The translations under genes and the position numbers were made by a program. From assembly GCF_028640845.1 (NCBI RefSeq), contig NC_080540.1:158246438-158310437 (forward strand): a DNA stretch of 64,000 nt, written 5' to 3'. Shown piece by piece: positions 21,729 to 32,944 of the stretch. How positions within the stretch are numbered: the stretch's first letter is position 1; the number at the start of each line of letters is the position of its first letter. The stretch comes from Ahaetulla prasina. Taxonomy: Eukaryota; Chordata; Lepidosauria; Squamata; Colubridae. The notes beneath the pieces were generated by a model. The model did no database searches, was not told the DNA's origin, and saw nothing but the letters and a program-made list of their open reading frames with translations.

Positions 21729-22250
21729 TGTTGTGTCTTGCCCGCCCTCAGAGCAGCCGGGGCCTTCTTACCTGCTCCCGAACACTGAGGAATGTATGCC
21801 TCCCGGCCCAAGTCCTGGCTCCATGCCCAGACAAACTGCAGAAGAAGGAGCATCTCCCTGCCCCAGCCCTGACTCCATGCCCAGGCAAACGGAGCAGCTA
21901 GACCCCTCCCCCTCCTCCACAGCAGGTGAGCCTGAGGAGGGTTTACTCCCAACAGCTGCTGATTGGAGTGACCCTCGCATCAGAAGATTGGATAGGCGGA
22001 GGCAACAGAAGGAAGGGAGGGGCAGGCCTTAATGAGTGCTGAGTCATGGAGCCACACCCCATGGCCTATATAAAGGATCTGCTTTCTGGCAGTCTCTGAG
22101 TCAGGCAAAAGTCGAACTTATCTTGCTGAAGTCACTTACTGGTCTCCTACCTGCTCTGAGGACTTTGCTAGGACTTTGGGCAGAGCTGCAGAGGCAAGCC
22201 TGATTCGGATTTCCCTGACCCAGCCGTCAGCGGAGGAGTGGGACACGACA
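21729..22250 (+). mobile_element. Solo LTR, 522 bp (copy 3)
   Basis: Same family as 559-1084, TGTTGTGTC to GACACGACA, TATA motif cctatataaa at 22065-22074, duplication cagat (21724-21728, 22251-22255). The ORF at 21673-22032 is the same proline-rich artefact. Confidence 0.85.
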
Positions 22251-22496
22251 CAGATTTATCCTCAATGCCAGCAGAGAAATAACTGGGAGAATTCATGGGG
22301 AAGCCCCTGGGCATTGCTAGTGGTGATATCTTTGCACGTCAGCAGCACCTTTGGAAACAGTCCTACTTTAGATAAGTCTAACAAAGAATGAACATAGACT
22401 GGTCCTAACCTGGCTTCACTTCATATCAAACTTAGACTGTACTCTGAATGATTCTGGGCTATTCTTCACATTAATACTTTCTAGTTTTACACTAGA

Positions 22497-22737
22497 GCCA
22501 TGGTGGCACAGTGGTTAGAGTGCAGTACTGCAGGCTACTTCTGCTGCCTGCCGGCTGCCTGCAGTTTGGCAGTTCAAATCTCACCAGGCTCAAGGTTGAC
22601 TTAGTCTTCCATCCTTCCGAGATGGGTAAAATGAGGAGCCAGATTGTTGGGGAAAATATGCTGACTCTGTAAACCTCTTAGAGAGGGCTGTAAAGCACTG
22701 TAAAGCAGTATATAAGTCTAAGTGCTATTGCTAGTCT
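22497..22737 (+). mobile_element. Sauria-type tRNA-derived SINE
   Basis: tRNA-like head with A box (tggcacagtggttagagtgc) and B box (agttcaaatctcacca), then the conserved body caaggttgac...aaatgaggagccagattgtt and the tail gtatataagtctaagtgct. This is the widely known squamate SINE whose 3' end resembles BovB, which would supply its reverse transcriptase (family knowledge). Confidence 0.88.
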
Positions 22738-22739
22738 TC

Positions 22740-24500
22740 AGTTTTTTTCATCTCCCAGAGAACAAGAGTTCCTTCTCTCCAATGTTATCTTCATCGGCTT
22801 CCAGGCTTGTTTACCTTAAAAGTGTTGGGGGAAGTCAGGGTGGGTGGGATGAGCACTTCTGTAAATATGAATGAAAATATTCCGCACATATGCATCAGTG
22901 CATGCATGCAAATTAGAAGGAGGCTGATTTGTATCATCAAAGATAGGGCTTACCAGTTCATTAACACCCATTAGTATGAGAGATATACCTCACCCAGTGT
23001 ATCTCTTCATCTTTTTAAGACTCAAAGCAGAATAAGATTGCTCAGGACTATGTGTAATTTCTCCTTTTCATTTCCGTATATTTGCTCTTAGTAAGAGATG
23101 GAACAGTTTTCTGTTAGAGAATCCTGGAACTTGAGATCAAATTTTCAAAATCTGTTATCAGTCAAGATCATTTAATAGTGAAGAGTTGCACAATAAAATG
23201 ACTTCCAAAAAAGGGAAGGCGTTAGAGTCTCACGGTTGAGTTGGTTGCTCCAGATGTTCAGCTCTCATTCAGCTATTCAGATATGGAGTCTGAATATCAG
23301 AACCTCTACATACTATTTGTAATGTATACAGTATATTACTATTTATTTATGTAAGGGCTTTATCATGCTTTAGTTTCCTCCTTAATTGTCCTTATCTATC
23401 GAGTCTAAATATTACGGCAGCAAGAATACAAATACTTTATTTTTCATGTAGGCATGCCAAGAAAAATGCTAATACTTCATGACAACAGCACAAATGGACT
23501 AGGTAAATACATTTCATCAGTGTTATTGCTGTGATGATGTTGATGCTGATTAAAATTTATAATGGGCAGTAGGTCACCAATTCGACAGGTGATGATCATT
23601 GGAAAGGGTAGGTGTTACCTGTAAGCTATACATTTCAATAATGTAATTTTGGTCTACTGAGAGAATCTGCATGTCAGGTCCAAGGCTTATTTTCTTGCGC
23701 AGAGATGAGTTTCCTAGGTGTTGTCCTTAGTTTTGGTGATGCAATTCTTCGTTCAATTTTTACGATCCACCTCTTCATGCTGCTTCTTTGTGGCACAACC
23801 CTGCAATTTTCCAGTATTTTCAAATGGCAACCTGTTGTTGCTGAAACTTCAAGAGGATGGAGAAAGATAGTTTTCTGTTTGATATAATTTTGTCACTTAG
23901 CATTGGTGTATGTGTGGAAATTCCTATTTCAGACTATGTAACATCCAATTATCTGTGGTTCCTTCTTCAGTCGAATGCCATTCTTCTGTTTTATTCACAA
24001 TTCCTGCCCCGACTTGATGCCAGCTATGGTCCTAATGTTGCCAAAGGATAGAGGGTTGATTTATAGGTATTTTAAAATTTTTCACATACCAGGTTTGTGG
24101 CTGTTGCTTTCACTGGTGAAAGACAACATTAAGATTAAAAGTACTTCTGTGTCTTTTAAAACGTGAACAGATGATTGTTATTGAGTTCAGCTTTTCTAAT
24201 CAATAGAAATATCTGTTTTAATGTTAATGTTGATGGAAAAGTCCTGTTAGGGGCCCTTAATCTACTGTTGGTCAGAAGATCAGAGAAAAACACATATTAA
24301 ACTGCTTTATTCTTTATTAATCTATGGATCCTGCTAGCTTAAAATTGTTTTTACAAAGTTTTTTTTTAAAAATCCCTCCTTTATGATTTTTTAATAAATA
24401 ATTCCTAGCAATGACATACTTTCCTAACATCCTTTCCTCTTCCTATTTTCCCCACAACAACCGCCCTGTGAGGTGAGTTGGACTGTTAGAGAATGACTGG
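22740..24500. other. Intergenic DNA, no gene seen
   Basis: Unique-looking AT-rich sequence. Overlapping plus-strand ORFs at 23705-24166 are hydrophobic but belong to no family I recognise. A CR1 3' tail fragment (catagaatcatgaaatcata) is at 24523-24545 just beyond. Confidence 0.45.
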
Positions 24501-24604
24501 CCCAAAGTTACCTAGCTAGCTTTCATAGAATCATGAAATCATAGGGCTAGTAGGGAACTTGAAGATCTACTAGAACTCACTATGCCCTGGTTTCTAGCAT
24601 GGTT

Positions 24605-25723
24605 TCTTTTCTTTTTTCTTTTATTAAAAAAGTTTTACAAATTCCCCCCCCGCCGCATATATCCCCCCACCTCCCACCCTAACCCCCCTCCCTCACTCCC
24701 CCAAACCCTCCCCCCCTCCCAACTTTCCAGAGCAAATACAGGGAATAGTATCCAACAATCACATACTAAATTATACTAATTATCCATAACCCCCCCACTC
24801 TAAAACCTTAACTCCCCTTCCAGAAACAAGAAACGAAAAAAAGAAAAGTACATTCTTCTTCCAATCCATTATATATCAGTCCATTCCATTCTTAGAGTCT
24901 TCAGAATCTTCCGATTAAATTGGTATTTCCAGTTTGTCGATAAAATACATAGTTTTTAATATCCAGTCTTCATCGATCAAAACCAAGACAACGTTCCATC
25001 TTTCAGTATTCATCAATAATTCTTCTATAATATATCTTTCTTCTTTAAACAGTCTCTCAAACATAATTCATATTTCCAGCTTAAATTCTTAGATTTTACT
25101 GTCCAATCTCCAAAAATAAACAATATTCTATCTTCTCATATCTTTGATATCACTTACATACATCAAATAGCATTGCTAATATTGCCTATATTGTGTCCAA
25201 GATATGTCAATTATAATAATTAAAATCTTCAATTTACCTTACATATATCAAATAACATTATTAAAATTACACCTGTAACTTATATCAATTTTAACAATTA
25301 AATTCTGTTTAACCAAATAACAACATTACATCCATAAACAATCTCTCAAATATAATATTTAATCCAAATTCATAAATTTTACTATCTGTCCTCCAAAATT
25401 AAACAATATTCCATCTTCCCATTTCTTTATACCTTACATATATCAAATAACACCGCTAAAATTACACCTATAATTTATATCCAAAATAAATCAGTTATAA
25501 AAATTAACCATAATCAAATAACATTATTAAAATTACACCTATAATTTATTTCCAAAATATATCAATTATAACAATAACACTACTAACTTACTCCTATAAC
25601 TTATACCCAAAATAAATCAATTATAAAAATTAAACCTTATATAAAAAAAATACCATCACAAGCACATCTTAAGCATTCTCCCTCCCCTTGTCTTCTATCT
25701 TACACATTTTCTACCATCTGCTC
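24605..25723 (-). mobile_element. L1 3' region (left part of a split L1)
   Basis: On the minus strand this is the poly-A end plus a G-rich tract (cccccccc runs at 24645-24720 on the plus strand), the same arrangement as the L1 at 44103. The next 1 kb is an AT-rich 3' region with loosely repeated ttatatc(a/c)aa(a/t)at segments. It is separated from its ORF1 part by a 2.3-kb hAT insertion. Confidence 0.65.
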
Positions 25724-26700
25724 AAGTGGTGGGATTCAATTTTTTTAACAACCGGTTCTGTGGGCGTGGCTTATTTTGGGGTGTGGCTGGCTGGTCATGT
25801 GACCAGGTAGGCGTGGCTGGCTGGTCATGTGACTGGGTGGGTGTAGCTAGCTGGTCATGTGACCGGATGGCCATGGCTATGGGCATAGAAACTACTCAGA
25901 GGACTAAAATGTCATTTCTGACCAGTCCTTGCACTTTTGACCAGTCCTCACACTTTTGACCGGTACTCGCACTTATGACCATCCTCACATTAATGCCCAT
26001 TGCAGCATTTTTAGCAACCATGTCACTCATTTCACAACTGCTTCTCTTCACCACAGTTACAAGATAGGGTGCAAAATGTAAAATGTGAGGACAGTCGTAG
26101 GTGTGAGGACTGGTCAAAAGTGTGAGGACAGGTCAAAAATAACTTTTTCAGCCCTCTGAGTAGTCCCTATGCACAAAATGCTGCAAACAGGCATAAATGA
26201 TGACCGGTCATAAGTGTGAGGACTGGTCAAAAGTACGAGAACCTGTCAGAAATCACTTTTTTCAGCCCTCTGGGTAGTCCCTATGTGACACGGTTAAGAA
26301 TGCTGCAACAGGCATAAATGTGAAGATGGTCATAAATGCGAGGTCTGTTCAAAGGTGTCAGAACCTATCAGAAATCACTTTTTTCAGCCCTTTCGGTAGT
26401 CCCTATGCACATAGGGACTACCCAGAGGACTGAAAAAAGTGATTTCTGAGAGGTTCTCACACTTTTGACCAGTCCTCACACTTATGACTGGTCATCATTT
26501 ATGCCTGTTGCAGCATTTTTAATAACCATGTCACTCATGTCACAACTGCGGTGCTTCATGTGACCGGGTGGGCGTGGCCAGGTGGTCATGTAACATAGCT
26601 TCTTTGCCCTAATGACAGTTTGCTGCAATGTTCGTAAGTGTGAAAAACGGTCATAAGTCACTTTTTCAGTGCCATGCTTGTTAAACCAATTACCAGAACA

Positions 26701-26960
26701 AATCCATTCTCCCTCCCTCTTTCTCTCCATCTCTTTCTCCCCCTTTCTCTCTTTCTCTCCTTAATCTCTCTTTCTCCCTCCCTCTTTCTCTCCTTCATCT
26801 TTCTCCCCCCTTTCTCTCAATCTTTCTCTCCTTAATCTCTCTTTCTCCCTCCTTCCCTTTCTCTCCATCTTTCTCTCTTTTCTCTTCTTCATCTTTCTCC
26901 CCCTTCTATCCTTCATCTCTCTTTCTCTCCTTCATCATTTTCTGCCCCCCTCTTTCTCTC
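26701..26960. repeat. Polypyrimidine CT-rich tract
   Basis: About 260 bp almost purely C and T on the plus strand, in degenerate ctctttctcc units, inside the composite hAT element. Confidence 0.9.
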
Positions 26961-27104
26961 CATCACTCTTTCTCCAGATGGGGCAGGGTAGGCTGGCGCT
27001 GCGTGGGTGGGAGGTGGCTGCAGGACAGTTCTGCTGGATGGGCAGCAGGCCGAGGTGATTGACACACGCTTCACTGGCCACCCGATCCAAGCTCCTCGCT
27101 GGTC

Positions 27105-27777
27105 ACGCTTTAATCGCTGGCTAGAGAGAGGCTTGGATGCAGGCGGACCAGGGAGGGAGGATTAGCAGGCCACCAGCCCCGCGAGGGAGGCTGAGCGCCT
27201 TTGAAGTGACGGCAAAGCAAACGCGTGGGAAGGGCTTCTTCCCCACTCACAGAAGCCCCACAGTCAGCACCCCTCGTCCCCATAGAAACACCTCCCGGTT
27301 TAAAGGCCCCTCTCCGCAGACTCCCAGGCCCTGCTCTCTGCCTCTCATTCCCAAATCCCCCCTCCCCTCCCCAACAGTCCCGGTGGGGGGGAAAACACTC
27401 ACTGGCCCCCTCCCCCTGCAGGCCCCTGGCGACTCCTTCACCCCCCCGTGCGGTTGGCTTGGTTGGCTTTGGTTTTGAAACGAAGTTCCTAACGGCAAGA
27501 CGCAGGGGGAGCCAGGCCCGCACCCCATGACATTTCTGGAAACTGGTAACGCTGCAAAAAACCACGTGACAGGGAGGGAGGGAGGCCTGGACTACCACGG
27601 CGCATGGAGAGACGCCTCCCCCCCACCTACCCCACCCCCCTCAGTCAAGTAAGGATCACATGAGCCCGGGAATTCTGTTTGCGATCGGTGCAGAAGAGGA
27701 GGAGGAGGAGCAAAGGAAGGGCCACGTGGCCACCGAGGCGCTTTAATTGCTGGCTAGAGAGATGCTTGGATGCAGGC
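27105..27777. repeat. GC-rich core bounded by a direct repeat
   Basis: cgctttaatcgctggctaga with gcttggatgcaggc (27106-27144) recurs as cgctttaattgctggctaga with gcttggatgcaggc (27739-27777). Between them the DNA is GC-rich with several CpGs. Both strands have long ORFs (27110-27598, 27137-27478), which I attribute to base composition. Confidence 0.6.
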
Positions 27778-27825
27778 AGGCTTCTGTCGGCGGCCGCGGG
27801 GCACTTGAATTGGGTGCGCTACCAA

Positions 27826-28020
27826 GCCGAACCGTTTGTTAAATTGCCGGTTCGCCCCACCCCTTGCCCCTTCCTTCCCCACCATTACTTACTGGTGTCG
27901 GGTGGGCAGGGAGGTGCATGGATCCGCTGCCCACTTACCCGACACGGGTAAGTAATGGTGGGGAGGGGAGGGGCAAGGGGCAGGGCGAACCAGCAATTTA
28001 ACAAACGGTTCGACCGAACC
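27826..28020. repeat. Long imperfect palindrome
   Basis: gaaccgtttgttaaattgcc with ccaccattacttactggtgt (left arm, about 27829-27900) is repeated in reverse complement at about 27938-28015 (gtaagtaatggtgg...gcaatttaacaaacggttc). Each arm is about 75 bp, with a short centre. Confidence 0.8.
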
Positions 28021-28056
28021 GCCTGGAACCAGCAGAATCCCACCACTGAACTGCTC

Positions 28057-28860
28057 ACCAATCAACTTAGCATCTAGCAATAAAGGATTTCCAATCTTTA
28101 ATACATTGGTGTAAAAATCTCTTGCTTTAAAAATTGTGTTAAGAAAATACTTTCTTCCTTTATAATTCACTGTTAAGCCAGCTGGAACCTCCCATCTAAA
28201 ATATATCCGATGTTTCTTAAGCTCATCCACTAAAAAGGCAAATTCTTTTCTCTTTCTTAACATTTTAGGAGGAATTTCCTTCATCATTATTATATCTTGT
28301 CCTAATATTTGAAATTTATTTTTATAAAATGCTTGTAAAATTCCATACCTAATCTTCTTAATTGTAAAATAAATAACTACATCTCTCGGTAATCACTTCT
28401 GCCTTGCCAACCAAGAAGTAACACGATAGATTTTTTCAATATTAAATTCAAAATCTTCTGGTTCCACTCCATTTATCTGAGCAAAAGCCTGAGTAAAAGT
28501 CTCTTTTAAATTTTCCTGCCTGCATTCCTTTAATCCCCTCACCCTTATAGCATATTCCATTAATCTATATTGTAATATAACCAGTGGTGGGATTCAAGTA
28601 ATTTAACAACCGGTTCTCTGCCCTAATGATTTCTTCCAACCACCAGTTTACCAAACTGCTCAGAAAGTTAACAACTGGTTCTCCCGAAGTGGTGCGAACT
28701 GGCTGAATCCCACCACTGAATATAACCCTTTCTTCATCTGCCCTATCCACCTTAACCTGAATATCATCTATTTTATTTTCTAACTTCAAATTAATTTGAT
28801 TCCCTGGTTTCTTTACCAGTAGACAATATTGTCCCAATTATTATTTGGCAATAGGCCTCC
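28057..28860 (-). pseudogene. L1 ORF1 remnant (right part of split L1)
   Basis: Minus-strand reading from 28287 gives KMLRKRKEFAFLVDELKKH, then IYFRWEVPAGLTVNYKGR, which matches the C-terminal RNA-binding domain of L1 ORF1 proteins. The upstream part with a coiled-coil-like LKLENKIDDIQVKVDRADEE segment (28720-28837) is separated by a 137-bp hAT insertion at 28582-28718. ORF2 is absent between this and the 3' region at 24605-25723, so the L1 also carries an internal deletion. Confidence 0.75.
28582..28718. mobile_element. hAT MITE, 137 bp, perfect TSD
   Basis: CAGTGGTGGGATTCA and TGAATCCCACCACTG are inverted. aatataac is duplicated exactly at 28574-28581 and 28719-28726. It interrupts the L1 ORF1 remnant. 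Confidence 0.93.
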
Positions 28861-28926
28861 AAGTTCTCTGACAGAGAACTTCCAAACCGTACTTGGAAAT
28901 GCTGGGGAATGAATTTGGGGCCTTCT

Positions 28927-29202
28927 CAGAGGTGAAATCCAGCAGGTTCTGACAGGTTCTGGAGAACTGGTAGCAGAAATTTTGAGCAGTTTGCAGAATC
29001 GGCAGCGGAAATTTTGAGTAATTCAGAGAACCCGCAAATACCACCTCTGGCTGGCCCCAGAACGGGGTGGGAATGGAGATTTTGCAATATCCTTACCCCA
29101 GGAGTGGGGTAGGAATGGAAATTTTGCAGTATCCTTCTCCTGCCATGCCCACCAAGCCACACCCACAGAACTGATAGTAAAAAAATTTGGATTTCACCAC
29201 TG
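28927..29202. mobile_element. hAT MITE (CAGKGGTGAAATCC family)
   Basis: CAGAGGTGAAATCCAGC and TTTGGATTTCACCACTG termini. Flanking 8-mers ggccttct and gtccttca agree at 6 of 8 positions. Orientation is opposite to the copy at 14936. Confidence 0.8.
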
Positions 29203-29386
29203 GTCCTTCAGCATACAATACAGAAGACTCTACTATTGTATCCTTCCTCAGCGATATGAAGATTTATAGCAGTTGTGTGATGAAGCGTAAATACCAGCTT
29301 TCTTGTTAGTGTGCAATGGCTAGTGATTCTAAGCACCTGCAGACTCAGTGCTACTAAACATAAAGATTGCTCTAAAGAAACGGTAA

Positions 29387-29630
29387 CAGGGGTGAAATTC
29401 AGCAGATTCTGACAGGTTCTGGAGAACCAGTAACGGAAATTTTGAATAGTACGGAGAACCAGCAAATGCCACCTCTGGCTGGTCCCAGAGTGGAGTGGGA
29501 ATGGAGATTTTGCAATATCCTTCCCTCAGGAGTGGGGAGGGAATGGGGATTTTGCAGTATTCTTCCCCTGCCACGCCCATCAAGCCACACCTACAGAACC
29601 GGTGGTAAAAAAATTTGGATTTCACCACTG
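29387..29630. mobile_element. hAT MITE (CAGKGGTGAAATCC family)
   Basis: CAGGGGTGAAATTCAGC and TTTGGATTTCACCACTG termini. Flanking 8-mers aacggtaa and aagggtag agree at 6 of 8 positions. Interior is nearly the same as 28927-29202, about 190 bp away. Confidence 0.82.
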
Positions 29631-29639
29631 AAGGGTAGG

Positions 29640-30425
29640 TATGAGAAGTTGGAGGAAGATGGTAAATGCCCTTATTATTTGAATTAGCCTTATCAGTCTG
29701 GCAAGAAAAGATTGCAGCATCTTTTCTATATCTTTAAAGAATCCAGTGTTTTTTTTTTTCTTACTCACCAGTCAATTCTCCATTTCTCTGTCTTCAATGA
29801 ATTCTACCACAAACCAGTTGAAGAAGGTTGACATCAACCAATTCATCATATATGTTTTGATAGTTCTTAATGTCCTGTAAAGTTCCAGAGGAAGAATAAA
29901 GCCACAAAATGTGAGTATATATTGGGATGTATTTCAGAGACTTGTAGTTTGAGAGAAGAAAGTAGAATTTTTTGAAAAAAAAAGGCAGCTTTTTTGTTAC
30001 CTAAAGTCACCATTGCTTGGATTGTACATATCAGGGCAACTAGGTATAAAGAATATAAGCCCCAAAGTTAGGTTATAGACTGATAGATTGTAGTTTATGG
30101 GAATCTGATAAGCCTTGCTGATGAATTTTGCATGCTTCCTCCTAATTAAAAATGGCTGTGGGGCTTTAAAGGAGATGACAATCATCCATGCATACATGAA
30201 TTGATTTTAGCCTTTCTGCAAAGCAAGGAAAAAAAATATAAATGTATGCCATATCATTTTGTGGAAAACAGCTGCCTGTTGGATCTGATATGCAAATCTC
30301 TCTATGAATCAAATTTGCTAGCACAGATTCTTTTCCCCTGCAGAATTACTATGCTTCAAGATATTTCACAAAAAATCTCCTGTGCTGGAGGTTCAGTTAA
30401 GATGCCTTCCATTTATCATGGTGTG
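29640..30425. other. Intergenic DNA, no gene seen
   Basis: AT-rich, no recognised repeat or gene. Confidence 0.45.
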
Positions 30426-30429
30426 GGAG

Positions 30430-30907
30430 TAGGGGTGAAATCTAAAAATTTTCCCTACTGGTTCTGTGGGCGTAGCTTAATTGGTGGGCGTGGCTTGGTG
30501 GTCAGGTGACTGAATGGGCATAGCCAATAATAATAAATAATAAAAATAATAAAGTATATAAAACTTGGGAGCATACCAGTCTACCTTCTTTAAAAATAGA
30601 GGCACCGGTCTACCAATTGCCTTTTTTTGGGAGGCACCGGTCTACCTTCTTTAAAAATAGAGGCACCAATCTACTAGCTGCCTACAGCGCTGATCAGCTG
30701 TAGTGCGGCCCTTTGAAGCGCCGTAGCAGTCATTTAAGGCTGTTTGCAGCTATATCACCACCGAGTGCTTCAGGGACAGAGAAGAGGAACAGCGAGGCAT
30801 GGGCAGCGGGGGGGGGCAGGGACTTTTGCTACTGGTTCTCTGAACTACCCGCCTCCATCGCTACTGGATTGCGCAATCCGGTCCGAACTGGGAGCATTTC
30901 ACCCCTG
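30430..30907. mobile_element. hAT MITE (GGTGAAATC family), 478 bp
   Basis: Left end TAGGGGTGAAATCT, right end GCATTTCACCCCTG. Flanking 8-mers tgtgggag and cgtggtag agree at 6 of 8. The right half (ggttctctgaactacccgcc...ggtccgaactgggagcattt) matches the inverse of the left end of the copy at 42061. A direct repeat, ggcaccggtctaccttcttt with aaaaatagaggcacc, lies inside. Confidence 0.75.
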
Positions 30908-31035
30908 CGTGGTAGCCATTTCTCAGTGGCTTCATCCCACACCACGATAAATGCGTAAGTGGCTATCAAAGGTCACACACTACCTGGGCGAGATAAGGTT
31001 TCCAGAGCCTTCCCACACATTTGTCACCAGATATA

Positions 31036-31775
31036 CAGGTAGTCCTTGACTCATGACCACAATTGGGACTAGAATTTTGGTTGCTAAGCAAGGCAGTTAA
31101 GTGACTCGTGCTTCATATTACAACTTTTTTGCCAGGTTTTTTTTTTCCTTTTCTTTTATTAAATATAAAAATTCAATGTCTACATAAACAGTGTGTTGTC
31201 TGGGCACAGTTAATTTTGAGAAATAGTAATAGTAATAATAACAACAATATTCATGAGATTAATAATGATCACATCATAGTATTTGCTTATCCATTTTAGT
31301 GAACCTTCCTTATGTAATTGATCATTCTCTCATGTGTTTAAATTTCTAACTTTCCTTTCTGCTAGTTAACCATTGAAAAAAACGAATTACATGTTAAAAA
31401 GTATTCAATTTCTTCCTTCTTCTTAATTTTAAGTGTTGATCTATCAATTTCTGCACATTCTAATTTTTTTTTATTATGTTTTTATCTGTGGGGATCGCTT
31501 CGTTTTTCCACTATTGTGCAAACACAATTCTAGCTGCTGTTAATCCAGGGTTATTAAGCAATTCATTGTAGGTGTTTAGCGAATCACATGGTCATTAAGC
31601 AAATCCAGCTTCCCCCATTGGCTTTGCTTGTGGGAAGCTGGCTGGGAAGGTCACAAATGGCGATCAGACTCTGGGACACTGCAACTGTCGTAAATACATG
31701 CTGGTTGCGAAGTGCCCAAACGTCGATCACATGACCATGGGAATGCTACAACAATTGTATGAGGGGTGTCCTTCT
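31036..31775. mobile_element. CAGGTAGTCC MITE interrupted by an L1 3' fragment
   Basis: Left part 31036-31130 (caggtagtccttgactcatg) and right part about 31557-31775 (gggacactgcaactgtcgta, gatcacatgaccatggga) are consecutive segments of the family better preserved at 33792-34165. Between them lies a minus-strand L1 3' end. Confidence 0.7.
31136..31556 (-). mobile_element. L1 3' end fragment
   Basis: Poly-T at 31139-31148 is the poly-A tail on the minus strand. The far end (cacaattctagctgctgtta) resembles the ORF2 C-terminal region of the L1 at about 44540. It sits inside a MITE, so it inserted afterwards. Confidence 0.55.
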
Positions 31776-32099
31776 ATTATTGTTTATTTAGATTACTTAG
31801 TCTTGCCTATTTATAAAATGGTGGACAGGTTGTGTCTGAGGCCAAAGTGGAAGGAGTTTCCATTTTGGCATAAATGATTCCTTCACTCCTCCCTCAAACC
31901 ATATTCTATATTCCTTGTCCAAAATGTCAACATCGTTGTCTCCAAAAGAGTGTCCTTTTTTAAAAAAAATGAAGGTATACTACTGATTCTGGTCCTGTGT
32001 TGTTGCTTCTCCTGTGCTGGGCCATGTTCTTGTGTAAGGATTTGCACCACACCACAGGACCAGAATTGAGGACAATAATGTTCTCAAATTGGATAGGGA

Positions 32100-32270
32100 A
32101 GACAGGTGGTTTGAGAGAGGAGTAAAGGAATCAAAGCTGGAAACTACTTCTTTTCTTTTCTTTCTTTTTCTTTTCTTGAACTTCTTTTTAATTTTCCTTA
32201 TTTTATCTTTGTCTTTCTTAATTTAGTTTGTGGTCATTTTTATATTCTTAAAAAATAATAAAATTATACA
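32100..32270 (+). mobile_element. L1-type 3' UTR fragment
   Basis: Pyrimidine-rich ttcttttcttttctttcttt followed by aatttagtttgtggtcattt and an AT-rich end, as in the related segments at 17700, 41170 and 47615. Confidence 0.45.
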
Positions 32271-32417
32271 CAGACGCACACCACCAAATATGTTCAGAAG
32301 TAGGACTCTAATTTTAAAAAATTACAAGAAAAACACAGAAGAAGCCTGACAGGAAACAAATGAACTTTATTTGAGCAAGGAAGTTGGCTTTTTAGTGTGT
32401 AGCTCCAACAGAGTGGC

Positions 32418-32790
32418 TAATAGAATAGAATAGAATAGAATAGAATAGAATAGAATAGAATAGAATAGAATAGAATAGAATAGAATTTTTATTGGCCAAG
32501 TGTGATTGGACACACAAGGAATTTGTCTTGGTGCATATGCTCTCAGTGTACATAAAAGAAAAGATATGTTCATCAAGGTACAACATTTACAACACAAATG
32601 ATGGTCAATATATCAATATAAATCATAAGGATTGCCAGCAACAAAGTTACAGTCATAAGTGGAAAGAGATTGGTGATGGGAACGATGAGAAGATTAATAG
32701 TAGTGCAGATTTAGTAAATAGTTTGACAGTGTTGAGGGAATTAATTGTTTAGCAGAGTGATGGCCTTTGGGAAAAAACTGTTTTGATAAG
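32418..32790 (-). mobile_element. Snake CR1-type LINE 3' end fused to (TAGAA)n
   Basis: About 13 tagaa pentamers (32419-32485) adjoin ttttattggccaagtgtgat and gacacacaaggaatttgtct. The LINE 3' UTR then extends to gcctttgggaaaaaactgtt. This is the textbook snake arrangement in which a CR1/L3 LINE tail seeds a pentanucleotide array. Confidence 0.9.
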
Positions 32791-32944
32791 AATGATATTA
32801 TGTAGTGAACCAATTTTATTTATTGAGATATATGATTATATCCCATATTTGCTGATAAAGAAACCCTGGCACTCACACAGTGATAACCACAAGCTAGGAT
32901 TTGTGTATTTCAAACATCAGAAAAAGTCAAGTTCTTAAGCATCT

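Larger units (their letters stand above)
25724..28048. mobile_element. Composite 2.3-kb hAT element inserted in L1
   Basis: Left end (a)AGTGGTGGGATTCA and right end GAATCCCACCACTG are inverted, with near-identical 8-mers atctgctc (25716-25723) and aactgctc (28049-28056). A short relative with the same termini is at 28582-28718. No transposase was found. Inside, in order: a tandem minisatellite with the unit containing gcgtggctggctggtcatgt (25753-25870); blocks with gtgaggactggtcaaaagtg in direct and inverted orientation (25890-26560); a polypyrimidine tract (26701-26960); a GC-rich core (about 26980-27800) flanked by a repeated segment; a palindrome (27826-28020). Confidence 0.75.

Noticed and set aside
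23705..24166. Hydrophobic plus-strand ORFs as a membrane protein
   Set aside because: Short overlapping frames in AT-rich DNA, no conserved motif, no splice signals.
27110..27598. 162-residue ORF and overlapping ORFs on the other strand
   Set aside because: GC-rich core of a hAT element. Long ORFs occur on both strands at once and show no domain.
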